NCBI GenBank assembly: GCA_040756995.1
Contig: JBFLYK010000012.1
Location: 1 to 64,000 of the forward strand
Length of the DNA: 64,000 nt
Direction of reading: 5' to 3'
Source of the DNA: BP-133 sp040756995
GTDB taxonomy: Bacteria > Actinomycetota > Acidimicrobiia > IMCC26256 > BP-133
A program made the position numbers and the translations under genes. The notes under the pieces are model-generated. The model had not been told where the DNA came from and did not search any database. It was given only the letters and a program-made list of their open reading frames with translations. The first letter of the stretch is position 1. The number at the start of each line of letters is the position of its first letter. This document shows, piece after piece, positions 33,806 to 42,394 of the stretch.

Positions 33806-35437
33806 ATGGGATCCAGGGACCGCCGCGCCACCGACGAGGCGGGATTCACCATCCTCGAGTCGACCATCGCCCTGGCGGTCGTCTTCGTTGTCCTCGTCGG
33901 GCTGCTCGGGGCGCTGACCGCCGGCGTCCGCGGTCTCGTGACCGGACGGCAGCGCAGCGCCGCCCTGGCCGTGGCCAACGAGGTGATGGAGAACGCCCGG
34001 GGCCGGGCCTACGGCGACGTCGGCCACGACTTCGACTCCGATCCCACCCTCGCCACCGACCCGCTCATCACCGGCACGGCGCCCAACCTGATGTACGGAG
34101 GAGAGCCGCTGGCGACCTCGGCGGTCGATGCCGGCGCCTCCGGCGGGACGGTGACCAACCCGCTGTTCCCGTTCAGCCCCCACACGTTCACCACCCAGCG
34201 GGAAAAGACCACCTACACCACGTTTGTCTACGTCACCACCGTCACCCCGGCCAGCGGCGATCCCTACAAGCGGATCACCACCATCGTCTCGTGGTCTCCG
34301 GCGCAGTACGCCACCGCGGCCCGCAGCGTCACGCTCTCGAGCTTCCTGTTCCATGCCGGGACGCCTCCTGACCCGAAACTCGTCGGCACCGGGGAGGCCG
34401 ACGCCGGCACGTTCAAGGTGACCGGGTCACTGGCCGGCATCTCGCTGTCCGATGCCAGCCTCACCCTGCCGTACGTCAGCGGCGGCATCGACTCCGGCTT
34501 CATCCGCAACGCCAAGGGCCTGGCCCGCAGCGCCAGCAGCGAGATCAACCTGTTGCTCGGCCTGGGATCGTCGCTGGACCCAGCGCTGGCCCAGGCCGAC
34601 GCCGACAACGACTCCGGAACGGCGCGGCCCGACACGGACCAGGAGGGCCCGAACACCGCCGCCGCGGGGACCATCGCTGCCCTGCCCTCCCTGACGGTCG
34701 ACCTCGGGTCGGGCACCGCCCAGGCCCAGGCCACGGCCCGGTCCTGCTGGGCCTGCTACCCGGCGGATCCGACCGTCGGCGACGACGACCGCCTCCCGCA
34801 CTTCACCGGCCGGGCCACCGGTCCCGATGGCGCCTCGGTCGGCTTCGTCGCCGACACCGTGCTCGGTGACCTCGTGTCGTTCGGGACGAGCCCGGTCGCC
34901 ACGGTCACCGTCGATCGCCACGACGACCTCAGCAACAACCAACGGGTCACCTCGGGGGCCACGACGACGTTCCCGGCCGTCAACCTCCTGCCCCTCGACG
35001 TCGCCCCCGCCGGCTACAGCGGCGCGGTGAAGATCGACGCCGTGTCGGCGTCGGTCGAGGCCCACGCCGGCCCCGGCGTGTCCGACCCCGCGGCGGGTGC
35101 GGCGGTGGTGAACGTCCGGTACTGGAACGGCGGCGGCTACACCACCGTTCCGATCACCGTCGGGACCGCATCCTCCACAACGATCCCTTCGGTTTCGATC
35201 TCTGGCCTCCTCGCGACCGTGACCGTGAGCGGTTCGATCACCAGCACGCCGCTGGTCACCAGCAAGGCCATCGACGGCGGCGCCATCTCCGCCGCCTCCG
35301 CCGGGCTCACCAACTGGCTGTTCATCGACCTCCACGTCAGGATCAGGACGCTGCTCGGGCTGGAGCTGGCCAACCTGAACCTGCACCTCGACTACGGCCG
35401 GCTCGCCGCCACCGCCCTCTACGACCCGGTCGCATGA
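33806..35437 (+). CDS. Type IV prepilin-like protein (PilV-like), large
   Basis: A 543-residue protein with a type IV prepilin N-terminus: a charged leader (MGSRDRRATDEA), then G-FTILE with Glu at position +5, then a 25-residue hydrophobic helix. A prepilin peptidase would cut before Phe. The C-terminal region is far longer than in ordinary pilins. It is rich in Thr, Ala, Gly and Asp and has beta-rich character, so it probably forms an exposed minor-pilin adhesin domain. The ATG at 33806 gives a leader of usual length. It overlaps the next prepilin gene by 4 bases (ATGA), an operon sign. Confidence 0.75.
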   Translation: MGSRDRRATDEAGFTILESTIALAVVFVVLVGLLGALTAGVRGLVTGRQRSAALAVANEVMENARGRAYGDVGHDFDSDPTLATDPLITGTAPNLMYGGEPLATSAVDAGASGGTVTNPLFPFSPHTFTTQREKTTYTTFVYVTTVTPASGDPYKRITTIVSWSPAQYATAARSVTLSSFLFHAGTPPDPKLVGTGEADAGTFKVTGSLAGISLSDASLTLPYVSGGIDSGFIRNAKGLARSASSEINLLLGLGSSLDPALAQADADNDSGTARPDTDQEGPNTAAAGTIAALPSLTVDLGSGTAQAQATARSCWACYPADPTVGDDDRLPHFTGRATGPDGASVGFVADTVLGDLVSFGTSPVATVTVDRHDDLSNNQRVTSGATTTFPAVNLLPLDVAPAGYSGAVKIDAVSASVEAHAGPGVSDPAAGAAVVNVRYWNGGGYTTVPITVGTASSTTIPSVSISGLLATVTVSGSITSTPLVTSKAIDGGAISAASAGLTNWLFIDLHVRIRTLLGLELANLNLHLDYGRLAATALYDPVA

Positions 35438-35943
35438 GAGCCCGCGGCGACTCCGGCATCACGGTGGTCGAGCTGGTGATCTCGGTCATGCTGGTCGGGA
35501 TCGTGAGCGTGGTGTTCCTGCCGATCATGGCCACCTCGTCCCGCTCGATCCACCCCATGCAGGTGAAATCCCAGACGATCGACAGCCTCCGCAACTCGCT
35601 GGCGTCCATCAGCCGGGAGATGCGCTCCGCCGCCTGTGTCAGCGAACCGGCGGCCAACGCCGGCACCAGCAACCGGCTGCGCTTCACGACCTACGCCAAC
35701 GACAGCGGCTACGCCTACGAGGTGACGTACACGGCCGAGAACGGCCAGCTCCTCCGCCAGGTGACCGGCGGGGACAGCGTGCTGGTGGACAGCGGGCTGG
35801 TGAATCCGGGTGACGCCTTCACCCACATCGCCACCCCGCGGCGGACGGTGAAGGTCGTCTTCCACTTCCAACCCGACCCCACCGAGCCGGTGCTCGACCT
35901 GTCCACCGTCATCGCCGGGAGGAACGCATGGCACGCCTGCTGA
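35434..35943 (+). CDS. Type IV prepilin-like protein (PilW-like)
   Basis: A 169-residue prepilin-like protein. The leader MRARGDSG is followed by ITVVELVISVMLVGI, with Glu at +5 of the mature chain. The globular part contains a single pair of Cys. This resembles PilW-type minor pilins that prime pilus assembly. It is coupled to the genes on either side (overlaps of 4 and 16 bases). Confidence 0.75.
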   Translation: MRARGDSGITVVELVISVMLVGIVSVVFLPIMATSSRSIHPMQVKSQTIDSLRNSLASISREMRSAACVSEPAANAGTSNRLRFTTYANDSGYAYEVTYTAENGQLLRQVTGGDSVLVDSGLVNPGDAFTHIATPRRTVKVVFHFQPDPTEPVLDLSTVIAGRNAWHAC

Positions 35944-37277
35944 GTCGCCTGCGCCGACGGAGCGCCTCGGAGAGCGGGATGGCCATGGTTCTGTCGATGT
36001 CCGTCGCCTTCGTGGTCTTCACCCTCGGGGCGGTGTGGATCGGGCTGGGCACCCACCAGGTGACGGCCACCGGCCGGGAGAAGCTCCGGGACCAGGCCCG
36101 GAACGTCGCCGAGGCCGGGCTCAACGCCGCCATGAGCCGGCTCTCGGCCGATGCCTCGGTGACCGGGATCAGCCTCAGCGCCATCAACGGCGGCGAGTTC
36201 GAGGTCAGCATCATCCACGATCCGCTCGATCCGAACGACGGCCGGCGCTACATCATCTCGAGGGGCTACGCCCCGACCAAGGCGCATCCGAACCGGGTGG
36301 CCCGGCGCCTCGAGCAGCAGGTGGAGCTCGTCCCCACCGACGGCTTTCGTTACGCCCTGTTCAGCTACCCGGGCGGCATCACCGGGGCCAACCAGATGAC
36401 GGTCAACGGCGACGTCTACGCCACCGGTGACCTGACGCTGGCCAACAACTCCACGGTGTCGGGCTCCGTCAGCGCGCTGGGGTCGGTGACGACCTCGAAC
36501 AACACCACGATCCTCGGCAACGTGCACGCCGCCAACGACGTCACGCTCCACAACTCCCAGACCGCGGTGCTGGGCGACGTCTACGCCGGCGGGGATGTCG
36601 TGATGACGGGTCATGTGAAGGGCAACGTGCAGGCCGGGGGAACGATCTCCGGGGGGACGGTGGACGGGAGCCGCTCGCAGAACTCTCCACCGCCGCCGCC
36701 GGCCGCCCAGACGCTGCCCGAGTTCGACTGGACGAAGGCTTCGGCGGCGTTTCCGGCGACTTCGGTTTGGAACTGGAGCAGCGCGGCGCTGTTCCAGACG
36801 TACTGGTCGACGAACCGCAACGCCTTCTCCGGGGCCCACCGCATCGCCTGCGCGCCGACGTGCGGGATGATCGACTTCGGCTCCCGGTGGACGCTCAACG
36901 GTGACACCACGATCTACTCCGACGGGCCGATCTCCCTGTCCAAGGACATCGCCAACGGCCGGGCCGACGGCGCGACCGTCACGCTGACCATCGTCTCGGA
37001 CGCCACCGACAGCGGCTCGACGCCGGCGGTGTCGATGTCCAACAACGTCACCTTGCCCGACAACATCAAGGTCGTGTTCTTCGCCAAGAACGGGACGGTG
37101 AAGTTCACCCAGCTCAAGCACTTCACCGGCACCGTCTACGCCAAGTCGATCGCCCTCAGCCAGCAATTCACGCTGACGTTCCGGCCGGTGTCCCCGCCGG
37201 GCTTCAGTTTCGGGCTCACGTCGTCGTCCCATTACGCCGTCACGGCCGGCGCCTTCAAGGAAGTCTCGTTCTCCTGA
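35928..37277 (+). CDS. PilX-like pilus protein with bactofilin-like beta-helix
   Basis: A 449-residue protein. The N-terminus (SESGMAMVLSMSVAFVV) resembles PilX-type minor pilins, with a Gly before the hydrophobic helix but no Glu at +5. From about residue 145 to 240 comes a run of short strands with repeating pattern (NGDVYATGDLTL, SGSVSALGSV, LGNVHAANDV, LGDVYAGGDVV). This is the signature of a right-handed beta-helix as in bactofilins. A Pro-rich hinge (five Pro) and another beta-rich region follow. It is the last gene of the three-gene pilin unit; no assembly ATPase or platform protein is in the window. Confidence 0.65.
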   Translation: MARLLSRLRRRSASESGMAMVLSMSVAFVVFTLGAVWIGLGTHQVTATGREKLRDQARNVAEAGLNAAMSRLSADASVTGISLSAINGGEFEVSIIHDPLDPNDGRRYIISRGYAPTKAHPNRVARRLEQQVELVPTDGFRYALFSYPGGITGANQMTVNGDVYATGDLTLANNSTVSGSVSALGSVTTSNNTTILGNVHAANDVTLHNSQTAVLGDVYAGGDVVMTGHVKGNVQAGGTISGGTVDGSRSQNSPPPPPAAQTLPEFDWTKASAAFPATSVWNWSSAALFQTYWSTNRNAFSGAHRIACAPTCGMIDFGSRWTLNGDTTIYSDGPISLSKDIANGRADGATVTLTIVSDATDSGSTPAVSMSNNVTLPDNIKVVFFAKNGTVKFTQLKHFTGTVYAKSIALSQQFTLTFRPVSPPGFSFGLTSSSHYAVTAGAFKEVSFS

Positions 37278-37296
37278 ACCGAATGTAAGAAGCTGC

Positions 37297-37302
37297 TAAC
37301 GT
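37297..37302 (+). promoter_or_regulatory. Putative -10 box (TAACGT) of the second LPRTG gene
   Basis: TAACGT fits TANNNT and ends 10 bases before the ATG at 37313, again suggesting a very short or absent leader. Confidence 0.3.
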
Positions 37303-37312
37303 CCCCCGCTCG

Positions 37313-38137
37313 ATGAGCACGGACACGGTTTCGGGTCGGACGGGTCGGCGGGCGCGGCGCCTGCTGCTGGCGGCAACCATCGCGGCCGGGGTGGCGGCGG
37401 CCGGGTGGGTGGCGCCGGCCGGGGCCGGGGGCCCCGGGGACCCCGGGCTGCGGTCGGTCTGCCACGAGCTGGCCCAGGATCCGCGGCAGGGCGGCGCCGA
37501 GCTCATCACCGATCCACCGCCGGGCGCGCCACTGCGGGCCGGCCAGAAGGTGACCGTGACCCTGCGGTGGGATCGGCGGGCGTTCGCCAGACCCGACCTC
37601 GAGCGGGCGGCCCACTGCGTCGTGACGCTCGACGGCCGTGTCCGGCTCGACCTCAGCGCCGCCGAGGCGCCGTCGGGCAACGACGGTGAGTACCGCGGCT
37701 CCTTCGTCATCCCCGCCGAGCTCGCTCCGGGCGAATGTCTGTGCGTCCTCGGCGTGGCCGCCGGTGAGGCGTTCGACGGCGGCCTCCTCCGCCTGGGCGG
37801 GAACTCCTGCCTCACCGTGACGGAGCCGGCGCCGCCGCGCCCGCCGGCTCCGCCCACGCCGCCGGCCACGACGCCGCCGGCTCCACCCACGCCGCCGGCC
37901 ACGACGCCGCCGGCCACGACCGCCACGACGACCCCGCCGGCCCGTCCGGCGGCCGTGGTCCTGCCCTCCACGCAGACGGCTCCACCGTCCGAACCGGCGG
38001 TGGGCACGGCGACCCAGTCCACGCCGCAGCCGCTGGCGGAGCTGCCCCGTACCGGCCCGGTCGACCTGCGGCTCGGCCTGGCGCTGGCCGGCCTGGCGCT
38101 GGTCCTCGGAGGAGGGGCCATCACCACCCGCCGGTAG
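37313..38137 (+). CDS. Secreted Pro/Thr-rich protein with LPRTG anchor
   Basis: A 274-residue exported protein. A basic N-terminus and Ala-rich signal peptide end at about residue 39 (APAGA). A domain of about 125 residues with several Cys follows (beta-rich, unknown). Then comes a Pro/Thr/Ala stalk with an 11-residue repeat in tandem, and finally LPRTG, a hydrophobic helix and TTRR. This architecture is that of a wall-anchored stalked surface protein. It follows the pilin unit by 35 bases and may belong to the same surface structure, but has its own TAACGT box. Confidence 0.7.
   Translation: MSTDTVSGRTGRRARRLLLAATIAAGVAAAGWVAPAGAGGPGDPGLRSVCHELAQDPRQGGAELITDPPPGAPLRAGQKVTVTLRWDRRAFARPDLERAAHCVVTLDGRVRLDLSAAEAPSGNDGEYRGSFVIPAELAPGECLCVLGVAAGEAFDGGLLRLGGNSCLTVTEPAPPRPPAPPTPPATTPPAPPTPPATTPPATTATTTPPARPAAVVLPSTQTAPPSEPAVGTATQSTPQPLAELPRTGPVDLRLGLALAGLALVLGGGAITTRR
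37843..37908 (+). repeat. 33-bp tandem duplication in the Pro/Thr stalk
   Basis: Two adjacent 33-bp units (37843-37875 and 37876-37908) differ at one base by eye. Each encodes 11 residues built from APPTPPATTPP. A third partial copy follows. Repeat-number variation would change the stalk length. Confidence 0.8.
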
Positions 38138-38140
38138 CAT
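38135..38140 (+). promoter_or_regulatory. Putative -10 box (TAGCAT) of hisS
   Basis: TAGCAT includes the TAG stop codon of the preceding gene and ends 8 bases before the hisS ATG. It matches the spacing of the other leaderless-type starts in the window. Confidence 0.4.
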
Positions 38141-38148
38141 GGCCGGTC

Positions 38149-39444
38149 ATGCAACCGGCCGCTGACGCCTACCGCGCCCCCGTCGGCACCCACGACGTCC
38201 TCCCGCCGGAGTCGGGGCGGTGGGCCGTGCTCGTCGCCGCCTTCGCCCAGCGGGCGGCGCGCTTCGGCTACGGCCTGGTGATGACCCCGGCCTACGAGCA
38301 CATCGAGGTCTTCCAGCGCGTCGGTGAGGGGACCGACGTCGTCCGCAAGGAGATGTACGAGTTCGAGGACAAGGGCGGCCGCCGCCTGGCGCTGCGTCCC
38401 GAAGGCACCGCCCCCGTCGTGCGGGCCTACATCCAGCACCGCCCGACGCCGCCGTGGAAGGTCTGGTATCTCTCCCCCCACTTCCGCCACGAAAAGGCGC
38501 AGCGGGGGCGGTACCGGCAGCACCACCAGCTCGGCGTTGAGGTCATCGGCGTCGACGACCCCGCCCTCGACGTCGAGGTCATCTCCCTGGCCCAGGGGTT
38601 CTTCACGTCCCTCGGGCTGTCGCGTTTCCGGCTGGCCATCAACTCGCTGGGCGACGCCCAGTGCCGGCCGGGCTATCTGGAGGCGCTGCAGTCGTACCTC
38701 CGGGCCCACGCCGCCGACCTGTGCGAGGACAGCCGCTCGCGCCTCGAGGCCAACCCGCTGCGGGTCCTCGACTGCAAAGTCCCCGGTTGCGTGGCCGTGA
38801 CCGAACGGGCGCCGCAACTGCTCGAGCACCTCTGCGCCGACTGCAAGACCCATTTCGAGGCGGTGCAGGCCGGCCTCGACGCCATCGGCGTGGCCCACGA
38901 GATCGCCCCCCGGCTGGTCCGGGGGCTCGACTACTACACCCGCACGACGTTCGAGTTCGCCAGCGAGGCGCTGGAGTCGGCCCAGAACGCCCTCGGCGGC
39001 GGAGGACGCTACGACCGGCTGGCGGAAGAGATGGGCGGCCCCCCGTCGCCCGGCATCGGCTTCGGCATCGGGATCGAACGGGTGCTGATCGCCTGCGACG
39101 CCGAGGGCGTGCTGCCGACCCCGGAATCACGCGTCGACGCCTACGTCGTCGACGCCGTGGGCCCCGAGGCCGGTTCCGAGGTCACCGCCTTGCTGGCTGA
39201 GCTGCGGGAGACCGGCCTGTCGGCTGACCGCGCCTACGGCGGCCGGTCGGTGAACGCCCAGATGAAGGCGGCCAACCGGGCCGGGGCCCGCTACATCGTG
39301 CTCATCGGCCGGGCCGAGATGGAACAAGGAGCGGTGGCGGTGCGGGACATGCAATCCGGCGAACAGGTCGAGGTGCCCCGCAGCCGTGTCGTCGCCTGGC
39401 TCCACGAGCACCTGAACACCACCCACCGCGATCTGGGACGCTGA
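38149..39444 (+). CDS. hisS: Histidyl-tRNA synthetase
   Basis: A class II synthetase charging tRNA-His. Motif 2 is FRHEKAQRGRYRQHHQ, the HisA/HisB signatures LVRGLDYYTRTTFEF and GGRYDRL are present, and motif 3 is GFGIGIERVL. The C-terminal anticodon-binding domain fills the last 100 residues. The length of 431 residues is normal. The ATG at 38149 has no ribosome-binding site but lies 8 bases after a TAGCAT box. aspS begins one base after the stop. Confidence 0.97.
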   Translation: MQPAADAYRAPVGTHDVLPPESGRWAVLVAAFAQRAARFGYGLVMTPAYEHIEVFQRVGEGTDVVRKEMYEFEDKGGRRLALRPEGTAPVVRAYIQHRPTPPWKVWYLSPHFRHEKAQRGRYRQHHQLGVEVIGVDDPALDVEVISLAQGFFTSLGLSRFRLAINSLGDAQCRPGYLEALQSYLRAHAADLCEDSRSRLEANPLRVLDCKVPGCVAVTERAPQLLEHLCADCKTHFEAVQAGLDAIGVAHEIAPRLVRGLDYYTRTTFEFASEALESAQNALGGGGRYDRLAEEMGGPPSPGIGFGIGIERVLIACDAEGVLPTPESRVDAYVVDAVGPEAGSEVTALLAELRETGLSADRAYGGRSVNAQMKAANRAGARYIVLIGRAEMEQGAVAVRDMQSGEQVEVPRSRVVAWLHEHLNTTHRDLGR

Positions 39445-39445
39445 C

Positions 39446-41188
39446 ATGACCATGCGCACGCACTACGCCGGCAGCCTCCGGGCCAGCGACGAAGGCACCG
39501 AGGTCGCCCTCTGCGGCTGGGTGGCCCACCGCCGCGACCACGGCGGCGTCGTCTTCATCGACCTGCGGGACCGGGAGGGGATCGTCCAGGTCGTCCTCGA
39601 CCCCGCCTCGCCGGGCTGCGCCGAGGCGCACCGGCTGCGCTCGGAGTGGGTCGTGCGGGTGGAGGGCACCGTCCGGCCCCGACCCGAAGGCACCGTGAAT
39701 CCCAACATGGCCACCGGCGAGGTCGAGGTCGCCGTCAACCGGCTCGAGATCCTCAACGAGGCCGAGCCGCCGCCGTTCCCGCTCGACGAGCGGGTGGAGG
39801 TCGACGAGACGCTCCGGCTCCGGTACCGCTACCTCGACCTGCGCCGCCCCCGCATGGCCGCCAACCTCATCACCCGGGCCAAGCTCACGACGGCCATGCG
39901 CCAGGCCATGGACGCCGCCGGCTTCGTCGATGTCGAGACTCCGACGCTGACCCGCTCCACCCCCGAAGGGGCCCGCGACTTCCTCGTGCCGTCACGGCTG
40001 ACGCCGGGTACGTTCTTCGCTCTCCCGCAGTCGCCCCAGCTCTTCAAGCAGATGCTGATGGTCGCCGGGCTCGACCGCTACTACCAGGTCGCCCGCTGCT
40101 GGCGGGACGAGGACCTGCGGGCCGACCGGCAGCTGGAGTTCACCCAGCTCGACATCGAGGCCAGCTTCGTCGACCAGGAGGACATCCTCGGCATCATCGA
40201 GGAGGCCGTGGCCCGGGGCGTGGAGGCGGTGACGGGGGAGCGGCCCAAGCCCTTCCCCCGTCTCACGTGGACCGAGGCCATGGACCGTTACGGCTCCGAC
40301 AAGCCCGACACCCGCTTCGGGATGGAGCTGAACGACCTCTCGGCGCTGTTCGCCGGCAGCGAGTTCAACGCCTTCAAGGGCAAGGGTGTCGTCGGGCTCG
40401 TGGTGCCCGGCAAGGGCGAGATGGGCCGCAACCAGCTCGACGGGCTGACCGACCGGGCCAAGTCGCTCGGGGCGGCGGGCCTGGTGTGGATGCGGGTGCG
40501 CGACGGCGGCGTCCTCGAGGCGCCGGTGGTGAAGTTCCTGTCGGAGGCCGAGCAGGACGGGCTGCGCAAGGGGCTGAAGCCGTCTGCGGGCGATCTCGTG
40601 CTGATCGTGGCCGACCCGTCGCTGCGCCGGGCCCAGTCGCTGCTCGGCACGCTGCGTCTCGACCTCGGCGCTCCGGAACGGTTGAGCGAACCGCTCAACT
40701 TCACCTGGGTCGTGGAGTTCCCGCTCTTCGAGGCCCTGTCCCCCGATGGCAAGCCGATCCCCGCCCACCATCCCTTCACCCGTCCCCATCCGGACGATCT
40801 CGACAAGCTGGAGTCCGACCCGCTGGCGGTGCGGAGCCTGGCCTACGACCTCGTCCTGAACGGCATCGAGCTCGGCTCGGGGTCGGTGCGTATCCACGAC
40901 CCGGAGCTGCAGTCGAGGATCTTCACGCTGCTCGGCATCGAACCCGCCATCGCCGCCGAGCGGTTTGGGTTCCTCCTCGACGCCTTCCGCTACGGGGCTC
41001 CGCCCCACGCCGGCTTCGCCGTCGGTCTCGACCGCCTGACGATGATCCTGGCCGGCGAGAGCTCGATCCGGGACGTGATCGCCTTCCCGAAGACGCAGTC
41101 CGGCGCCGACCCCCTGACCGGCGCCCCCGCTTCCGTCGACAACATCCAGCTGCGCGACCTCGGCATCTCGCTGCCGAAGCCGAAGTAG
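39446..41188 (+). CDS. aspS: Aspartyl-tRNA synthetase
   Basis: A class II synthetase of the bacterial type: N-terminal OB-fold anticodon domain (LCGWVAHRRDHGG), catalytic core with FALPQSPQLFKQMLM and RCWRDEDLRADRQLEFTQLD, inserted GAD domain (about residues 290-400) and motif 3 region GLDRLTMIL. The length of 580 residues is typical. Whether it also charges tRNA-Asn cannot be told from the window. The gene directly follows hisS, the usual order in actinobacteria. Confidence 0.97.
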   Translation: MTMRTHYAGSLRASDEGTEVALCGWVAHRRDHGGVVFIDLRDREGIVQVVLDPASPGCAEAHRLRSEWVVRVEGTVRPRPEGTVNPNMATGEVEVAVNRLEILNEAEPPPFPLDERVEVDETLRLRYRYLDLRRPRMAANLITRAKLTTAMRQAMDAAGFVDVETPTLTRSTPEGARDFLVPSRLTPGTFFALPQSPQLFKQMLMVAGLDRYYQVARCWRDEDLRADRQLEFTQLDIEASFVDQEDILGIIEEAVARGVEAVTGERPKPFPRLTWTEAMDRYGSDKPDTRFGMELNDLSALFAGSEFNAFKGKGVVGLVVPGKGEMGRNQLDGLTDRAKSLGAAGLVWMRVRDGGVLEAPVVKFLSEAEQDGLRKGLKPSAGDLVLIVADPSLRRAQSLLGTLRLDLGAPERLSEPLNFTWVVEFPLFEALSPDGKPIPAHHPFTRPHPDDLDKLESDPLAVRSLAYDLVLNGIELGSGSVRIHDPELQSRIFTLLGIEPAIAAERFGFLLDAFRYGAPPHAGFAVGLDRLTMILAGESSIRDVIAFPKTQSGADPLTGAPASVDNIQLRDLGISLPKPK

Positions 41189-41203
41189 AAGGCGGTCACG
41201 CCG

Positions 41204-42379
41204 CTGCGCCCGTACGACGTCATCGTGGTCGGGCTCGGCGGGATGGGCAGCGCCGCGGCCTGTCATCTGGCCCGGCGCGGCCGGCGGGTGCTCGGGCTGG
41301 AGCGCTTCACCCCGGGCCACGATCGCGGCTCCAGCCACGGCGGGTCCCGCATCATCCGGCTCGCCTACTTCGAGGGCCCCGGCTATGTGCCCCTGCTGTT
41401 GGAGGCCTACGACCGCTGGCGGGCGCTGGAACACGATGCCGGAGCCGAGCTGCTCATCCGGACGGGCGGGGTGCTGCTCGGGCCGCCCGGCAGCGAACTC
41501 GTGGAGAGGAGCCGGGCGACCGCCGAGCACTGTGACGTGGCCCACGTGATGCTCGACGCCGCCGGGATCCGCCGGCGCCTGCCGACGCTGGCTCCCGACG
41601 ATGACACGGTGGGACTGTTCGACCCGGCGGCCGGCGTCGTCCGGGCGGAACCGACGGTGGCCGCCGGTTTGCGGCTGGCGGCGGCCGCCGGAGCCGATCT
41701 GCGCTTCGGGGAGCGTGTGACGGGTTGGGAGGCCGACCCGTCTGGGGAGGGCGTGGTCGTCAGGACCGCCGGAGCGGCGTTCGCCGCCCGCCATCTCGTG
41801 GTGTGCGGCGGGGTCTGGGCGCCCGAGCTCCTCCCCGACCTGAGGCTGCCGCTCACGGTGGAGCGCCAGGTGCACACCTGGTTCCGGCCGGCCGGTGGGC
41901 TGGCGGCCTTCCTGCCCGACCGGCATCCGGTCTGGGTCTGGGACCGCCGCGGCGCCGGCGACCCGGATTCCTTCCCGGGCTTCATCTACGGCGTGCCGGC
42001 CATCGACGGCGCCGACGAGGGCGTGAAGATCAACGTCATGCGGGAGGCCGTCTGCACTCCCGAGACGATCGACCGGACGGTGAGCGCCGAGGAATCGACC
42101 GCCATCGCCGCCGAGGTGCGCCGCTGCCTGACCGTCGACCCCGGGCCCGTGGTACGGGCCGAGCCGTGCATGTTCGAGAACACGCCCGACAACCACTTCG
42201 TCGTCGGCGTCCACCCCGGCCACCGGCAGGTGACGGTGGCCGCCGGCTTCTCGGGGCACGGCTTCAAGTTCGTGCCGGTGATCGGTGAGATCCTCGCCGA
42301 CCTCGTCTGCCACGGGAAGACGGCGCACCCGCTGGCGCTGTTCGACCCCGGCCGGTTCGCCGCGGGCGCTCCGGCCTGA
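41204..42379 (+). CDS. FAD-dependent amine oxidase (monomeric sarcosine oxidase-like), probable CTG start
   Basis: A DAO-superfamily flavoprotein that oxidises a secondary or N-methyl amine, releasing hydrogen peroxide. The Rossmann motif GLGGMGS is at residues 12-18. RGSSHGGSRIIR matches the sarcosine oxidase / N-methyltryptophan oxidase group. Cys322 in PCMFENTPDNHF aligns with the covalent FAD cysteine of monomeric sarcosine oxidase. The substrate is unknown. No ATG, GTG or TTG occurs between the aspS stop and GTG 41225, which would cut the first FAD-binding strand. CTG at 41204 gives a family-like N-terminus (RPYDVIVVG) and has GAAGG upstream. It is followed 15 bases later by the ornithine-cyclodeaminase-like gene. 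Confidence 0.82.
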   Translation: MRPYDVIVVGLGGMGSAAACHLARRGRRVLGLERFTPGHDRGSSHGGSRIIRLAYFEGPGYVPLLLEAYDRWRALEHDAGAELLIRTGGVLLGPPGSELVERSRATAEHCDVAHVMLDAAGIRRRLPTLAPDDDTVGLFDPAAGVVRAEPTVAAGLRLAAAAGADLRFGERVTGWEADPSGEGVVVRTAGAAFAARHLVVCGGVWAPELLPDLRLPLTVERQVHTWFRPAGGLAAFLPDRHPVWVWDRRGAGDPDSFPGFIYGVPAIDGADEGVKINVMREAVCTPETIDRTVSAEESTAIAAEVRRCLTVDPGPVVRAEPCMFENTPDNHFVVGVHPGHRQVTVAAGFSGHGFKFVPVIGEILADLVCHGKTAHPLALFDPGRFAAGAPA

Positions 42380-42394
42380 GCAAAGGAGTACGCG

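Noticed and set aside
37843..37908. Possible CRISPR-like repeat
   Set aside because: The two 33-bp units are directly adjacent, without spacers, and code for a Pro/Thr stalk.
41225..41227. GTG as start of the flavoprotein oxidase
   Set aside because: It would remove the first half of the FAD-binding strand that the upstream codons clearly encode.
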